Shown here: piece after piece, positions 24,440 to 36,146 of the stretch
Layout: each line of letters opens with the position of its first letter
Numbering within the stretch: position 1 is the stretch's first letter
DNA from: Adiantum capillus-veneris
Lineage: Eukaryota > Streptophyta > Polypodiopsida > Polypodiales > Pteridaceae
DNA: 64,000 bases
Assembly: GCA_014529385.2 (NCBI GenBank)
Contig: CM043958.1
Span: 119,855,518-119,919,517 of the forward strand
Reading direction: 5' to 3'
Notes under the pieces: model-generated
The model's database searches: none
What the model saw: only the letters and a program-made list of their open reading frames with translations
What the model was told of the DNA's origin: nothing
Translations under genes and position numbers: made by a program

Positions 24440-25940
24440 TGATAGTGGGTCTCCACCATCTCATCTGAACCTGGCCTAAGACTAAGATTATGCTTCCGCC
24501 TCTTGTGAACAGGGAGCACATAAGCAGGTTACACAAGGGAAAGCTTTTCTTACAGCAATGCCACAAAAATCAGCTATGCAGCCATGTCAAAAATGCCAAC
24601 TAGATAACATTTCAGACCAAGTGACTTGTGCGTAAAAATTCAATGAGACTCCAACAAAAAGTCCTATAAAGAGGAAGACTCAAGAACTCAAGGACAGTGA
24701 ACGAGAAATATGATAGTAAACGAAACCACCACTCTTAAACCTTGATTACCCTGGAGTGTTCCGAGAGGTTTTGCTCAAGCTGTACAGTGTACCCCTAGCA
24801 TTGGCTTCTAATTAAGAAATGCACCAAAAAAAAAAAAAGCTAAGCAGCCATGGAGATACAACCACCGGATAACATTTGCAGCTTCGCGGCAGTTTCTGAG
24901 GTTGGCACTGCAGATAAAAATCCAACAAAAAGTCCCAAGGGGGTTTATACACTACACCATTTAATTTCTTGAAGCCCGTCAGCTGCAGCCAGTAAGGAAA
25001 TGGGCACTCAGGTCCATACACACTGCCATTTGCAGGCACTCCCCATCTCCTAGTTGGCAGCCAGGTAAGATGGAAAGTTTTAGACGGCGGGTCACGTAGC
25101 CCAAAAATGTTGTTTCCTTTGCATTCTTTTCCCCGCCAATCAAACCCTTTGTTGTCTCCGTTTCCAAAATGGCAGTGTGTACCCTAGTGCCCTCTTCCTC
25201 CATCTGCAGCCTGCCACCTAAAAATGTGGCCACCATATTTTGGACCAGAGCACATTTTCAAATGGCCATGTGTAAGCACCCTAAGATATGAAAACCTCAA
25301 AAACTTTAAAAACATGTCAGAGAGGAACTAAATAGCAGACACAGTCATTGGACTCATGAACCTTGATTACTCTTAAGAGTGTTCCCAACAAGTTTTGCTC
25401 TGGCTACAGTAAACCATCACACTGCCTGCACACAGCTAACATGACAAGCACAACCTGAGATGAGCATGATCACTCAAATGGTCTTCGTGAGACGCTTTTT
25501 AAGCAAAGCAACATGAAAAGTCAAAAAAGCGAAACTGGAAAACAATTTAGGAATTATTTTGTTAGCAAATGTGACTGTCCTTCATCACCCTTCGCAAGCG
25601 CGCACAGATTTTTATAAAGCTGTGAACCACAACAATGGCCACAGAACACTGGCCACAAGTTCGAAATTTTTTTGGCAAATCTGACTGTCAGACAGTCAAA
25701 CTGCATCACCCTTCGCATGCACACTGGTGCCATGTTCACCATGGCACAGTTCAAAAGACAGCACAATGCAAGATAATTAGCCAAGGTACATGTCAACAAC
25801 TAGGTGCTCTCATATTTTCTCTACTATGAAAAACAAAACATTTCGTATCACAATGTTCTCATATTGACCCTAAAAACTGATCAAAAAAGTAAAAGATAGT
25901 GTGCTGAATCTCATACCGAATCTGCTTGAGACCCTCTTTG
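24440..25940. other. Gene-free interval downstream of prohibitin
   Basis: Three related phrases (for example CTTGATTACCCT and AGTGTTCC, then AGTTTTGCTC) recur near 24165, 24745 and 25365, so a diverged repeat of about 600 bp is possible. No gene is seen. The prohibitin 3' UTR must lie in the last part. Confidence 0.4.
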
Positions 25941-25953
25941 CTTAACCGGCATT

Positions 25954-26784
25954 CTACTTGAGAAGGTTGTTCATAGCAAGCATCATATTGTTGCCTTCAG
26001 GAATGTAGACAACATTGGGAGTTTTTGATAAAGTAGATGCAATCTCCCTTGAAGCTTCAATACGTCGCAATTCAATGAGAGCAGGACCAGCTTGGGCCGT
26101 GGCCTCTGAAATAAGCTTTGCAGACTCACTCTCACCTTCAGCTCTGATAACTGCTGCTCGTTTCTCCTGCTCAGCCTTTGCCACTACAAATTTGGAACGT
26201 TCAGCCTCCTGCTGTGCAACTTGCTTTGCCTCCACAGCACGTGAAAATTCAGCACCATAGGACAAGTGGGTGATGGCAACATCATCAAGAAGGATGTCGA
26301 ACTCTTTGGCACGACGAAGAAGGCTTTCACGCACAAGTGCAGAGACATGTGGGCGCTCTGTGAGAAGCTGATCAGCATCAAATTGAGCAACGACAGCCTT
26401 TAGAACCTCATTGCCAATGGAGGGGAGAACCTTCTCATTGTACTCAATGCCGAGGCGCTTGTAGATCTCGGGGAGACGATCGGAATCAGGGCGATAAAGC
26501 ACACGGAGGCCAAGGTTCACCATCTGGAGATCCTTGGTGCCTGTAACAGAGGAGACGGAGTGGGCATGAGTTCTGACGTCGAAGATGATGGGCCTTTGGA
26601 GCCATGGGATGAGAACGTGGGTGCCTTCGCCCACAGTTTTGTCCAGCACTCCGCGAAAGCGATCGAAGATCACAGCTTGCTCTCCGCCATCGACAGTGTA
26701 GATAGCAGTGGACAGCAAACTGCCTCCAATACCGAGCGCGATAGCGGCTTGTGAAAGCTTCTGTAGGAGAGCCTGAGCACTCAT
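25954..26784 (-). CDS. PHB: Prohibitin, type I (PHB1-like)
   Basis: This single-exon, 276-residue protein starts at the ATG at 26784 ([12 protein letters not shown]). The open frame runs seven codons further, but begins there with GTG, so the ATG is preferred. Prohibitins form ring complexes of type I and type II subunits in the mitochondrial inner membrane and act as scaffolds for protein turnover and respiratory-complex stability. Visible features are a short N-terminal hydrophobic anchor ([18 protein letters not shown]), the PHB/SPFH domain opening with [14 protein letters not shown], the family signature [21 protein letters not shown], and [17 protein letters not shown] long Ala/Glu-rich coiled coil ([19 protein letters not shown]) and a C-terminus with IPEGNNMML follow. 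The length matches plant PHB3/PHB4 type proteins (about 277). No stop or frameshift is seen. An uninterrupted coding region could reflect a naturally intronless CDS or a retrocopy. Confidence 0.95.
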   Translation of the reverse strand: MSAQALLQKLSQAAIALGIGGSLLSTAIYTVDGGEQAVIFDRFRGVLDKTVGEGTHVLIPWLQRPIIFDVRTHAHSVSSVTGTKDLQMVNLGLRVLYRPDSDRLPEIYKRLGIEYNEKVLPSIGNEVLKAVVAQFDADQLLTERPHVSALVRESLLRRAKEFDILLDDVAITHLSYGAEFSRAVEAKQVAQQEAERSKFVVAKAEQEKRAAVIRAEGESESAKLISEATAQAGPALIELRRIEASREIASTLSKTPNVVYIPEGNNMMLAMNNLLK

Positions 26785-26883
26785 GTCTATGGCGGGCAAG
26801 GTCACAGCAGAGAATAGACGAAGGTGCCCTAAAACCCTCGGTTACGGAAAACCCTTCGGCAAGTTAAAGGAACGCAAGGCTAG

Positions 26884-26977
26884 ACTCCTCCGTTAGCTTA
26901 TCGGAGTGGACGTAGAGTTAGAAGGTGGCAACTCCTCCATTAGCTTATCGGAGTGGAGGTAGAGTTAGAGGGTGGCA
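26884..26977. repeat. 47-bp direct repeat upstream of prohibitin
   Basis: Two adjacent 47-bp copies differ at a few bases. Each contains the inverted arms CTCC and GGAG around TTAGCTTAT. They lie 100-193 bp upstream of the prohibitin ATG, in the probable promoter or 5' UTR. CCTAAAACCC, similar to the telo-box of plant housekeeping promoters, lies near 26827. Confidence 0.8.
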
Positions 26978-27040
26978 CGGTAGATTGTTCACGAGGTAGG
27001 GACGTCTAGAGAGTTCACGACGTATTTTGGCGGTGCAAGA

Positions 27041-27042
<2 letters not shown>

Positions 27043-27093
<51 letters not shown>
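27043..27093. repeat. CT microsatellite
   Basis: Uninterrupted (TC)n of about 51 bp, placed between the divergent prohibitin gene and the plus-strand LINE-like frame. It may serve as a CT-rich promoter or leader element for either. Confidence 0.95.
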
Positions 27094-27096
<3 letters not shown>

Positions 27097-27349
27097 TTGC
27101 AACCCTAACTCTTTCTCTCTCGTGTCATCCTCAAGGTGAGGGGCTACCCTGTGAGAGGCATCAACACACAGCCCTGCCCCTCAACCAGCACTGCCCCTAT
27201 CCACCACTCCGACTCTATCCCCGACTCTGTCTCCGACTCTATCAACACGCATCTCTGTTGTCAGAGCCCACCAGATTTTCCCTGAGCATTGGCAACGCTA
27301 CCTTGAGTTCCACTTAAGGGAGCCCATCAGCATCCTTTGAGCAATACCC

Positions 27350-28028
27350 ATGGCCACTCAGGCCTCATCTCGAGGCAAGCCCACCTTCGTCGAGGTTGTG
27401 GCAACACCCTCAAAGATGGACATCATCACCCACCTTCAAAATGAAGTTGAAAGACTTCACAAGGAGAATGAGGAGTTGAAGCATAGAACTACAAAAAGGA
27501 AGAGATGGCACAGATAGAAATCAAGCTCGATAAAACAAAAGGAGGTCAAGATCAAGTGTAGGATATCATCTCTTGCAAGGTTGAAGATCATGTGGCATCC
27601 ACCCTATGTGAACGACAATGCCGAAAGGATATTGTGCTCAATGTTTGCATTGGCAGCCTTCCAAGTGACTAGAAAGGGGAGGGGGACCTCAAGTTCCACG
27701 AGTCCTTTGCCCACATCCGAACAACAATCCACATGGTACAATGGGACCCAGCAACAATCACCTCTCCTACACACAAACATCGCACCAACCATGCAATCCT
27801 CACTTTCAAGACCAAGGTAGATTGAATCAAACTAAGCTTCTCAAGGACACTAAAATTTGGTTTGCAAAAGATCTTACACCCGCCCAACTCAAACAAAAGA
27901 AGGCACAACTCCAAAAGATGCGAGAAGCGGGCACAGCAAGGAAATAGGCAGTTTATCGAGGAGGTAAAGCCATTATCCAAGAGTTCCGAACTCCCAAACT
28001 TGCTCCCTCCTCACCTACCCCTGCTTAG
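27350..28028 (+). pseudogene. LINE ORF1-like gene, degenerate
   Basis: An ATG at 27350 begins MATQASSRGKPTFVEVV, and a heptad-like segment follows (LQNEVERLHKENEELKH, a coiled coil). The first frame ends at a stop at 27515. Coding-like sequence then continues in other frames: RKDIVLNVCIGSLPSD, HESFAHIRTTIHMVQW, then LLKDTKIWFAKDLTPAQLKQ and, after an in-frame TAG at 27945, AVYRGGKAIIQEFRTPK, with a final stop at 28026. An N-terminal coiled coil, then an RRM-like region, then an I-(W/Y)-x-x-x-D-L-T block before a basic C-terminus is the plan of LINE ORF1 RNA-binding proteins. Lesions are at least two frameshifts and two stops. No endonuclease or RT ORF2 follows. The LINE assignment is inference. 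Confidence 0.5.
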
Positions 28029-28185
28029 GTTTTGTTCATTTTATCTTATCTTCTCTCTTCCACCCTTCATTGGACCCTCAATCCTTAACTGAGATGTATC
28101 TAACAACCCCTTCACTCAAAAGGAACCCTCTGTAATGTTTTGTTTTCGGTCCCATAGGTCATATTTGACCTGGTGGACAATAATT

Positions 28186-28189
<4 letters not shown>

Positions 28190-28253
<64 letters not shown>
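28190..28253. repeat. CT microsatellite
   Basis: Uninterrupted (CT)n of about 64 bp. Confidence 0.95.
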
Positions 28254-28254
<1 letters not shown>

Positions 28255-28455
28255 AGACTGCCCTCGAGTCTTATATATTGATGCATGCTCGTGCATTGTT
28301 GTAGTTGCTTGATGGGACTGTGAGCTTCTCTCATCCGGAGCTCATCTCCCCTAAGGATAGTATACAGTGGCAGCCTACAATTTTGGTGTTGGCACGTGCA
28401 ATATGTCATAGGGAGAATGGGCTAATAAAAAGCGTAGGAAGCAAAGAAGGTCAAG

Positions 28456-28458
<3 letters not shown>

Positions 28459-28499
<41 letters not shown>
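28459..28499. repeat. Poly-G tract (41 nt)
   Basis: Uninterrupted G run, with a shorter G-rich stretch near 28570-28582. On the minus strand it yields a false poly-Pro frame. Assembly length may be unreliable. Confidence 0.85.
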
Positions 28500-28500
<1 letters not shown>

Positions 28501-28599
28501 GGGCTAGGATGAAGTGCACAAGGAGGGCACGGTAGACGTGGAGGAGGGGAGGGAATATTACGTGGAAAAAGGGGGGGGGAGGGGGATATTTGAGAGTAT

Positions 28600-29309
28600 C
28601 TTGGAAAGTAATGAATTTCTTTTTCAATTGAGCAAGTAGAGTAGGAGGAGTAGGTGTAGGAACAAACTATAAATTGCAACGTAGAAACCAAAACGGAGAC
28701 AATTGTATTAGAATGAATTAATTTACAAGAGTTTTGGATACTTCGCATAACCAATAAGAAATATTCAACACGCAAAAGTATTATCTACTTGTGTCTTCTC
28801 CAACCATTCATGTGGCATCGTGGTTGTTGCCCTTTGAAGGTGGGCAATCCACATTCGTTCGGGTGTATCTCGCAAAGAAGCGATGCAAACAATTAGAGCT
28901 AGTTTAGTTTGGCGTTGCTTAGAGACACTATTATTGTTGTGTGGTTCCATTTTTTGATGTTTCAAGGAAAAAAAAACATACAAGTGTCTTTTCATGGGAG
29001 AGTTTGCACGCTCGTCCCCAGATTATCAACAAATGGGGATGTGCCATTTCCACGATAGTATGCAAATTCAGTGCATTTGTTCACTGTGTTTGCAGTTTTG
29101 AAGAAAAATTTGATATTGCTTTACTTACCACACCATTTGATGTCCCTCCTCGATAGAGGTAACTTGCGCTTCACCAAACCCTACATATTGAGTGTCAAGT
29201 TTACCAGTCTTTGTGGACGTTCAAAAGTTGTCAAGCTGGCATATCTCCAGTACATGGTGATGGGCGTGTTTTCTTTTTTTGTTCTCCTTCTTGTTTTTGC
29301 TTTGTTTTC
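28600..29309. other. Gene-free interval before the copia element
   Basis: Short frames without motifs. The last five bases before the LTR, TACAC (29310-29314), are the target-site duplication of the copia element. Confidence 0.45.
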
Positions 29310-29314
29310 TACAC

Positions 29315-29501
29315 TGTTGGGATCGGAGAGCACACACACAGAGAGCCAACACGAAGAAGGAGATAGACACAGTGTGTGGCGGGGCGGTACTCACACTACA
29401 ATGTGTAGTTATGAGTATAGTTATTATGAATGAGTAAATGAATGGCTATACATGGGCGGCTGAACAACGGGCAGCCGGGCACACGGGCCTTTAACCCAAC
29501 A
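29315..29501 (-). repeat. 3' LTR of copia-1
   Basis: 187 bp, begins TGTTGGG and ends CCCAACA as read on the plus strand. The purine-rich tract lies at about 29502-29515 (minus strand AAGTGGGAGAT). Confidence 0.95.
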
Positions 29502-29556
29502 ATCTCCCACTTAAAGGCAGTGTGCCTTTAAAGTGGCCAAAGTACAGCAAAAGAAG

Positions 29557-32500
29557 TCAAGCCATACCCATCAGCGATCTACAGTGTGCAAACCGCTGTG
29601 AGGCTAACGACTTCGTGAGTAGATCAACAGGGTTATCGTCAGTGTGTACCTTGACAAGCTCTATGCGCTTGTCCTCTAGCACCTCTCGTATGAAGTGATA
29701 CCTCACCTCAATGTGCTTTGTCTTCGCATGGAAGACAGGATTCCGTGCCAACGCTATGGCACTCTGGCTATCACAATGTAGAATTGGAGCATCACCAGCC
29801 ATACCAAGATCTCCCACTAGTCGTGAGAGCCATACAGCCTCCTTGGCAGCCTCAGTGGCAGCCATATATTCAGCCTCTGTAGTGCTCAAAGCAACACATG
29901 GCTGTAAACGTGATGCCCACGAAACCGGTCCACCTGCAACTGTGAACACATAGCCGCTAGTAGACTTCCTCGAGTCCACTGACCCTGCATAGTCTGAATC
30001 TGTATATCCGCAAACATACATATCCTTCTCACCATAACATAGGGACAACTCTGAAGTCCCTCTCAAGTATCTGAGAATACCTCTCACTGCATCCCAATGA
30101 CGCTTGCCCGGGTTAGACATGTACCTGCTAACCACACCAACTGCATGAGCAAGATCTGGACGCGTAGCAACCATGGCATACATCAAGGAACCAACAGCTG
30201 ACGCATAGGGAATCTGAGACATCTCTATAGTCTCCAAATCTGTCTAAGGGCAGTCATCATGGCTGAGTTTTACATATGGAGGCAACGGGGTACTAATGGC
30301 CTTCCCCCCTTCCATATGAAAACGCTCAAGCACCTTGTCAATGTACTCTTTCTGACTAAGAAAGAGCATCTTGCGAGAACGATCACGAGTGATCCGCATA
30401 CCCAAAATATGACTGGCATCCCCAAGATCCTTCATGGCAAAGGTCTCATGTAGCCTATGTTTCAAGGCATCCACATCAGAAATACACTTCCCTGCGATCA
30501 GCATGTCATCCACATACAAAACCAAAACAATAAGACTACCATCTGCAGCCTTGCGAGTATAGAGGCATGGGTCCTCATAAGTGCGTACATAACCCAATGA
30601 ACTCATGAATGCATCACGAGTGATCCGCATACCCAAAATATGACTGGCATCCCCAAGATCCTTCATGGCAAAGGTCTCATGTAGCCTATGTTTCAAGGCA
30701 TCCACATCAGAAATACACTTCCCTGCGATCAGCATGTCATCCACATACAAAACCAAAACAATAAGACTACCATCTGCAGCCTTGCGAGTATAGAGGCATG
30801 GGTCCTCATAACTGCGTACATAACCCAATGAACTCATGAATGCATCAAACTTAACCATTCACGAGATGATTGCTTCAACCCATACAAGGTCTTAAGAAGC
30901 CGGCATACCATCTTCTTTGAACCATGAATAACAAACCCACTTGGTTGCTCCATGTACAAATCCTCGTGCAAGTCCGGATGTAAGAAAGCTGTCTTTACAT
31001 CCATTTGCTTCAACTCCATGTCTTCTGTAGCTACCAAGGCAAACAACATACGCAAAGTAGACATCTTCACCACTGGGGAGAAGATCTCGTCAAAATCAAT
31101 GCCCTTCTGTTGCTTGAATCCTTTAGCCACAAGCCTTGCTTTGTACCTAGGCTTTGCATCCATTGAACACAATTTTATCTTGTAAACCCACTTGCATGGT
31201 AGTGCCTTCTTACCCTTTGGCAAAGGAGTAAGCTCCCACGTTTCATTTTGGATCAACGAATCCATCTCTGACTGCATAGCCTGCTCCCACTTGAGCTTGT
31301 CAACACTAGACATGGCCTCATCATAACATGATGGCTCCCCGCAATCAGTCAACAATACATAATCCATAGAAGGCACAAAACGCTGAGGCTGTCTTGCACG
31401 CCGCTCGGAACGCCTCAAAGACTGTGCAGGAGGTGCATCTGGCTGTCCCACATCTACATGATCTCCCAACAAGGGCTGATCTCCCACTTGAGGGTCAATG
31501 GGCTGCCCACGAGCAGCCATGGGACCATCATACCGATGACCATCCTCCTCAAATATCACACGCCGAACCTCAACCGTTCGCGGTGATGCTCTATACATAG
31601 TGTCCTCATGAAAAACAACATCATGGTTGCGCACAATCTTCCTGTCAATAGGATCCCACAATCGATAACCCATCTCACCAGAGCTACCATAACCCAAGAA
31701 GATACATCTCTTGCTCTTTGGATCCAATTTGCTGCGTTTTGCCTTAGGTACATGCCATAAGCTTCACAGCCAAAAACACGAAGGTGACCATACGAAGGTG
31801 GCAAACCTGTCCATACCTCTTCAGGCACTTTGAAGCCCAAAGGAACACTAGGTGAACGATTTATCAAATGAACAGAAGTGGCAACAGCTTCAGCCCAAAA
31901 TCCATTTGACAAACCAGCCATAGAAAACATACTACGGACTTTTTCCTGTATAGTCCTGTTCATGCGCTCTGCCACACCATTTTGAGGAGGTGTATAGGGA
32001 GCACTAAGCTCGCGCCGTATACCCTTCTCAACACATAATGTTGTGAAAGCATGAGACATAAATTCACCCCCATTGTCCGTACGTAAGCACTTCAACTTAC
32101 AACCTGATTGGTTCTCAACAAGAGCCAACCATTGCTTAAATATATCAAACACCATATCCTTCTTACGAATGGGGTATGCCCATACCTTCCTGCTAGCATC
32201 ATCAATGAACGTAACAAAGTACATAGCACCTCCAAGAGAAGCATTGGGCATCGGCCCACATACATCACTATGCACCAAAGCTAGCTTTTCCAAAGATCTG
32301 TGTGGAACACTTTTCTTATGAGAAGACCGAGCATGTCGAACATAAAGGCAGTGCTCACAAAACTCAAAACCACCAAAATCTGAAACGGGAATGTAATCCG
32401 CACGTGCCAACAACTTCAAACCTTTCAGTGACATATGCCCCAAACGTTGATGCCATAAAGAAGCAGGAGGTTGCTCAGTGATCCCCACAATGTGATCAGC

Positions 32501-33829
32501 CACAGTAGCTACACAAAGGGAATACAACGTATTCCTCTTAGCACCTTTAACCAAAACAAGGCTGCCCTTAGTGAGCTTCCAACCTCCATCACCAAAAGAT
32601 ACATTGAAACCAAGTGAATCCAACTGACCCACGCTAATCAAGCTTTTTGCAAGAGCCGGCACATGACGCACACGCTGCAAGACAAACATAGTAGAGTTTG
32701 GCATAGCCAAATGAATATTTCCAATGCCATGAATCTGCATAGAATGCCCATCGGCAATCCTGACAGTACCTGTGCTCGAAGCATCATAGTCATGAAACCA
32801 CGACCTATGAGGTGTAACGTGAAAAGAAGCACCACTATCAATGACCCAATCCATAGGCATACTACTCTCATGAGTGAGAAGAAAAGCGTCATCAAAATAG
32901 GATGCAAGCAACACATCACCAAGCTCTTCACTAGTAGCACTAGTCGGAGCACATACATGGTCATCTTGAGAGCTACACTCTCCCTGTGTTGCATTTAACT
33001 CCTCAATCTTGACATTGGACTTAGGCTTGTCCTTAGCATCATGGTCTTTCTTCTTACCATCTCCATTTTCCCTTTTCCACTTGTAGCAATCCTTTTTGAA
33101 ATTGCCTTTTCTACCACAATGAAAACATTCCACATCCTTTTTACTTGTGCCTGCATGGGACTTGCTTCTAGATTTACCCCTGTTGGACTTATACTTGTCC
33201 ATAGTCCTGCCTCTGACAACCATTGCACTAGAAGACTTACTACCTGCATTATTCTTTCGATTAATCTCTTCCGTGAGAAGACTAGACTCCACATTAGTAC
33301 TTGTCAACTCATCCTCAGGAACCGAGTTACTTATGGCTGTCCTAAATGTGTCCCATGACTCAGGCAACATGACAAGTAAAAACATGGCTTTTACATTGTC
33401 CTCAAACGTAATTTTCTGCGTAGCAAGTTGGCTGAAAATTGTATTGAACTCATTCAAATGCGCATTCATGGAAGCACCTTCCTCCATTCGCAAATCAATA
33501 AGCTTTTTAATCCAATACACCATAGAAGCAGTCGAATGCTTATCATACATATCGCAAATCCGATGCCATAGCTCATAAGCTCCACCCTGTGCATCTTTCA
33601 CATTGTAATAAACAGACTTTGAAAGGGAAAGCCTAATGGTAGACCTGCACATCTCATCCAACTCCTCCCAATCATCCCTCTCCATGTTCTCTGGCTTAAC
33701 TCCCTGCAACTTTAGAGGTCGAATCTGTTTCTTCTGCACCAGGACATCCCAAATCTAATCTTTCCAATATGAGAAATTAGCACCATCCAATTTCTCAATA
33801 TTGAAAATTGTGTCCTCTTTAGTGCCCAT
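29557..33829 (-). pseudogene. Copia-1 Gag-Pol polyprotein, disabled
   Basis: The ATG at 33829 begins MGTKEDTIFNIEKLDG. Gag has the UBN2-type region, then a zinc knuckle, CFHCGRKGNFKKDC, whose usual His is Asn. Protease has WVIDSGASFHV. Integrase has HQRLGHMS and FCEHC (HHCC), catalytic Asp in LVHSDVCGP and LRTDNGGEF, and the Glu region PPQNGVAERMNR. RT has KQMDVKTAFLH and VLYVDDMLIAG. RNase H keeps YTDSDYAG, STTEAEYMA, HCDSQSAI and the tail to 29557. Lesions are TAG at codon 25 of Gag (33757-33755), a frameshift near 31735 at the end of integrase, a frameshift near 30855, an in-frame 231-bp duplication of the YVDD region, and TAG at 30244-30246. Domain content is otherwise full length. Confidence 0.9.
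30382..30843. repeat. 231-bp in-frame tandem duplication of the RT core
   Basis: 30382-30612 and 30613-30843 are identical except for about one base (T/S change in GYVRTYED versus GYVRSYED). Each encodes 77 residues including LYVDDMLIAG and GDASHILGM, so the frame holds two YVDD boxes. ATCA microhomology lies at both junctions. Confidence 0.95.
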
Positions 33830-34996
33830 TACAACAAGAATGCAACAATGAGAAACCTGTAACCAACCAACAAACTGCCACAACAAAGTAGTGTTGCAAA
33901 TCTGACAACACCTGCTGCTCAATCAAAGAGCAAACGCATAGAGTATAAATCAGCCCATAATATGGTCAAAAAACGTACGTAGAAATCCACAAACAAATGC
34001 ATAAACCCGTGACACCTGTAACTCAACCGGCCTAGGCAAACCGTGCCACAAAATGCATCAACAATGAGCTGTCATAGAGGCATAAACATACTCCATGTCT
34101 GAATAACCACAATAGAGACATAAGCTGACCAAGCTTACACAAATCCGTGAGCATAAATGGATCCAAGTGAGCATATAACCAATGCACAAGCTCAACGAAG
34201 TCCAATCTCTACTGTCAACCAAGTACCTGTCCGTACTCAAACCGCAACACTGCAAGCAAGAGCAAACCCGCTCTATGTATAAGTGAACCAAATCTCCACA
34301 ATATCATGCATAAAGAGTGTCTGTCAAACTGCCATATCCACATCCATCAACATACATAGATGATGTAAACCTGTAGCTCAAGAACACGCATAAACAGACT
34401 GCCCAGAAGAGTAGAAGCTCCCACTCAAACCACAACCATATACATGGTTGTCCCACAGTCAAAATACATGTTTTGTAACCACAGAAGAAACCTGTATCCA
34501 AAGCTCCCTGTAACCTGTAACCTGTACCCGTACCTGTACCTGTACCTGCACCTGTACCTGTACCTGTAGTCGAAGAAGACAATGTCGCCAAACTCCCACT
34601 CTATCTGTGTGTATGAGGCCACTCCAAGAAGAGGCTACACACTCTCAAATGAGTTGTGGGCTCACGTAAGTGGAAGACACTACAACAATGGCACCTGTAA
34701 TGGCTATGGAAGCTCTGGCAGCAGAAAACTACCAAAGAGAGATGAAAAACGTAGCTCCTAGTCTGTAGCTCGGATGGGATTTCTAATGGCACGAATGGCT
34801 CCGAAAGGGGGGTTAAACACCAGGACACCTGGCGAAAATACTCGCGGAGTGCTGAACCTTCCAATGCCAAGCTCGGAAAAACCTTATGCTCTTTAGAAAT
34901 GCGCGCGTGCGCGAAACCGAAAAACGGCAATGAAACAGCAGCAATTTTCAACACACTCAACAATGATGATGAAGCTCTCAATGCTCTCACTACCAA
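33830..34996 (-). other. Copia-1 5' leader
   Basis: About 1.17 kb between the primer-binding site and the Gag ATG. It is non-coding, a length like that of copia-2 (about 1.1 kb), and it contains a CCTGTA hexamer array. Confidence 0.6.
34503..34570. repeat. CCTGTA hexamer array in copia-1 leader
   Basis: About eleven tandem copies of CCTGTA with single-base variants (CCTGTACC, CCTGCA, CCCGTA). It lies in the untranslated leader. Confidence 0.85.
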
Positions 34997-35008
34997 GCTC
35001 TGATACCA
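34997..35008 (-). promoter_or_regulatory. Primer-binding site of copia-1
   Basis: Minus strand TGGTATCAGAGC, two bases from the 5' LTR. It is complementary to the 3' end of initiator tRNA-Met, the usual copia primer. Confidence 0.9.
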
Positions 35009-35010
35009 CT

Positions 35011-35197
35011 TGTTGGGATCGGAGAGCACACACACAGAGAGCCAACACGAAGAAGGAGATAGACACAGTGTGTGGTGGGGCGGTACTCACACTACAATGT
35101 GTAGTTATGAGTATAGTTATTATGAATGAGTAAATGAATGGCTGTACATGGGCGGCTGAACAACGGGCAGTCGGGCACACGGGCCTTTAACCCAACA
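35011..35197 (-). repeat. 5' LTR of copia-1
   Basis: 187 bp, about 98% identical to the 3' LTR. It is followed by the TACAC target-site duplication. Confidence 0.95.
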
Positions 35198-35209
35198 TAC
35201 ACACAAAAC

Positions 35210-36140
35210 CCCCCTAAATCACTCTATTGTAATTGCCCACCTTAATGGAAGTATCTATTTTTATAAGAATTATTGTACTATACTTATATTAAGTTGATGT
35301 CATTGGCTCCCTTTATTGAAAGCCGCTTAATACCTGCACGGATGACAATAATTAAATATGCCTCTCATCTATTGTCTATGTATAAATTCACCTACTCTTA
35401 ATGTCCTATAAGCTGCTCCAATATATCATTAGTGATAGTGTATTTTTTGGCACTTCCCCTTTACTTTAGACGTTACTACAAAGATAGTGAAATCTGCACA
35501 ATAAACTAAAACCAAAATACACTAATTAAACTTATAAACAAAACAACAATGTATGCATGTTTGCTACCTTATTCACAATCGCTTAATACCTGTACGGATG
35601 ACAAGAACTAACTATGCCCCATCAGCTGCTCCACTATATATATGATGAACCAATTTTAAGGCACTTCCCTTTCTATCTCAAACTCTATCTTGTTATCTAT
35701 ATACTAGTTTCCTCTCTTGTTGACCTAGAGGGAGATAGAAATTAAGTGAGAGGAAGAAGAACAGAGAAGCAAAAATGGTAAAGACAATCAGGTTAAGATT
35801 CCTTTTTCCATCTATAATTCCCTATCCCTCCCACACTCTTTCATCCTCCTATCCACAAAAATTCCAAAACCCAATTTTCACATGCTTTATCCAATTTTTA
35901 TGTTGTAGATCTATCTTTAAGCTTCCTAGACAAACATTTTTACAAAATAAACTGACAAATATGTGTCACTTGTGTCTACAAATAATGAACTTATTTGGTC
36001 AGAGAGCCAATATTTCTATACCTTTCATCTCTCTCTCTAGGTGTCAAGGAGTAGGTTACCTTACACGCATCTGCTCGGATGTAACCGCTTTCAATCTACT
36101 CTCAATCATCAATGAGTCACCCTTTTTTATAGGCATCTAT
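35210..36140. other. Gene-free interval
   Basis: AT-rich; a phrase containing CGCTTAATACCTG and CGGATGACAA recurs near 35326 and 35580 with flanking similarity (CTATGC...CAGCTGCTCC), a diverged duplication of about 250 bp. The open frame at 35775-36251 has no family motif and ends in the hairpin described next, so I do not call it a gene. Confidence 0.4.
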
Positions 36141-36146
36141 TATTCC

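Larger units (their letters stand above)
29315..35197 (-). mobile_element. Complete Ty1/copia retrotransposon (copia-1)
   Basis: A 5883-bp element on the minus strand. Two 187-bp LTRs with TGTTGGG...CCCAACA ends differ at only three positions I could see. The element is flanked by a perfect 5-bp target-site duplication, TACAC (29310-29314 and 35198-35202). A primer-binding site complementary to initiator tRNA-Met and a purine-rich tract (GTGGGAGAT) next to the 3' LTR complete the cis elements. Coding order is Gag, protease, integrase, RT, RNase H, the copia order. The coding region is broken (see the gag-pol entry), so movement would need enzymes in trans. Confidence 0.97.

Noticed and set aside
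26785-26805. Upstream extension of the prohibitin frame by seven codons
   Set aside because: The extension starts at GTG. The ATG at 26784 gives a normal-length N-terminus with the usual anchor.
28422-28775. Poly-Pro and poly-Gly frames
   Set aside because: They arise from the poly-G run. The same applies to frames at 3196-3471 over the poly-C run.
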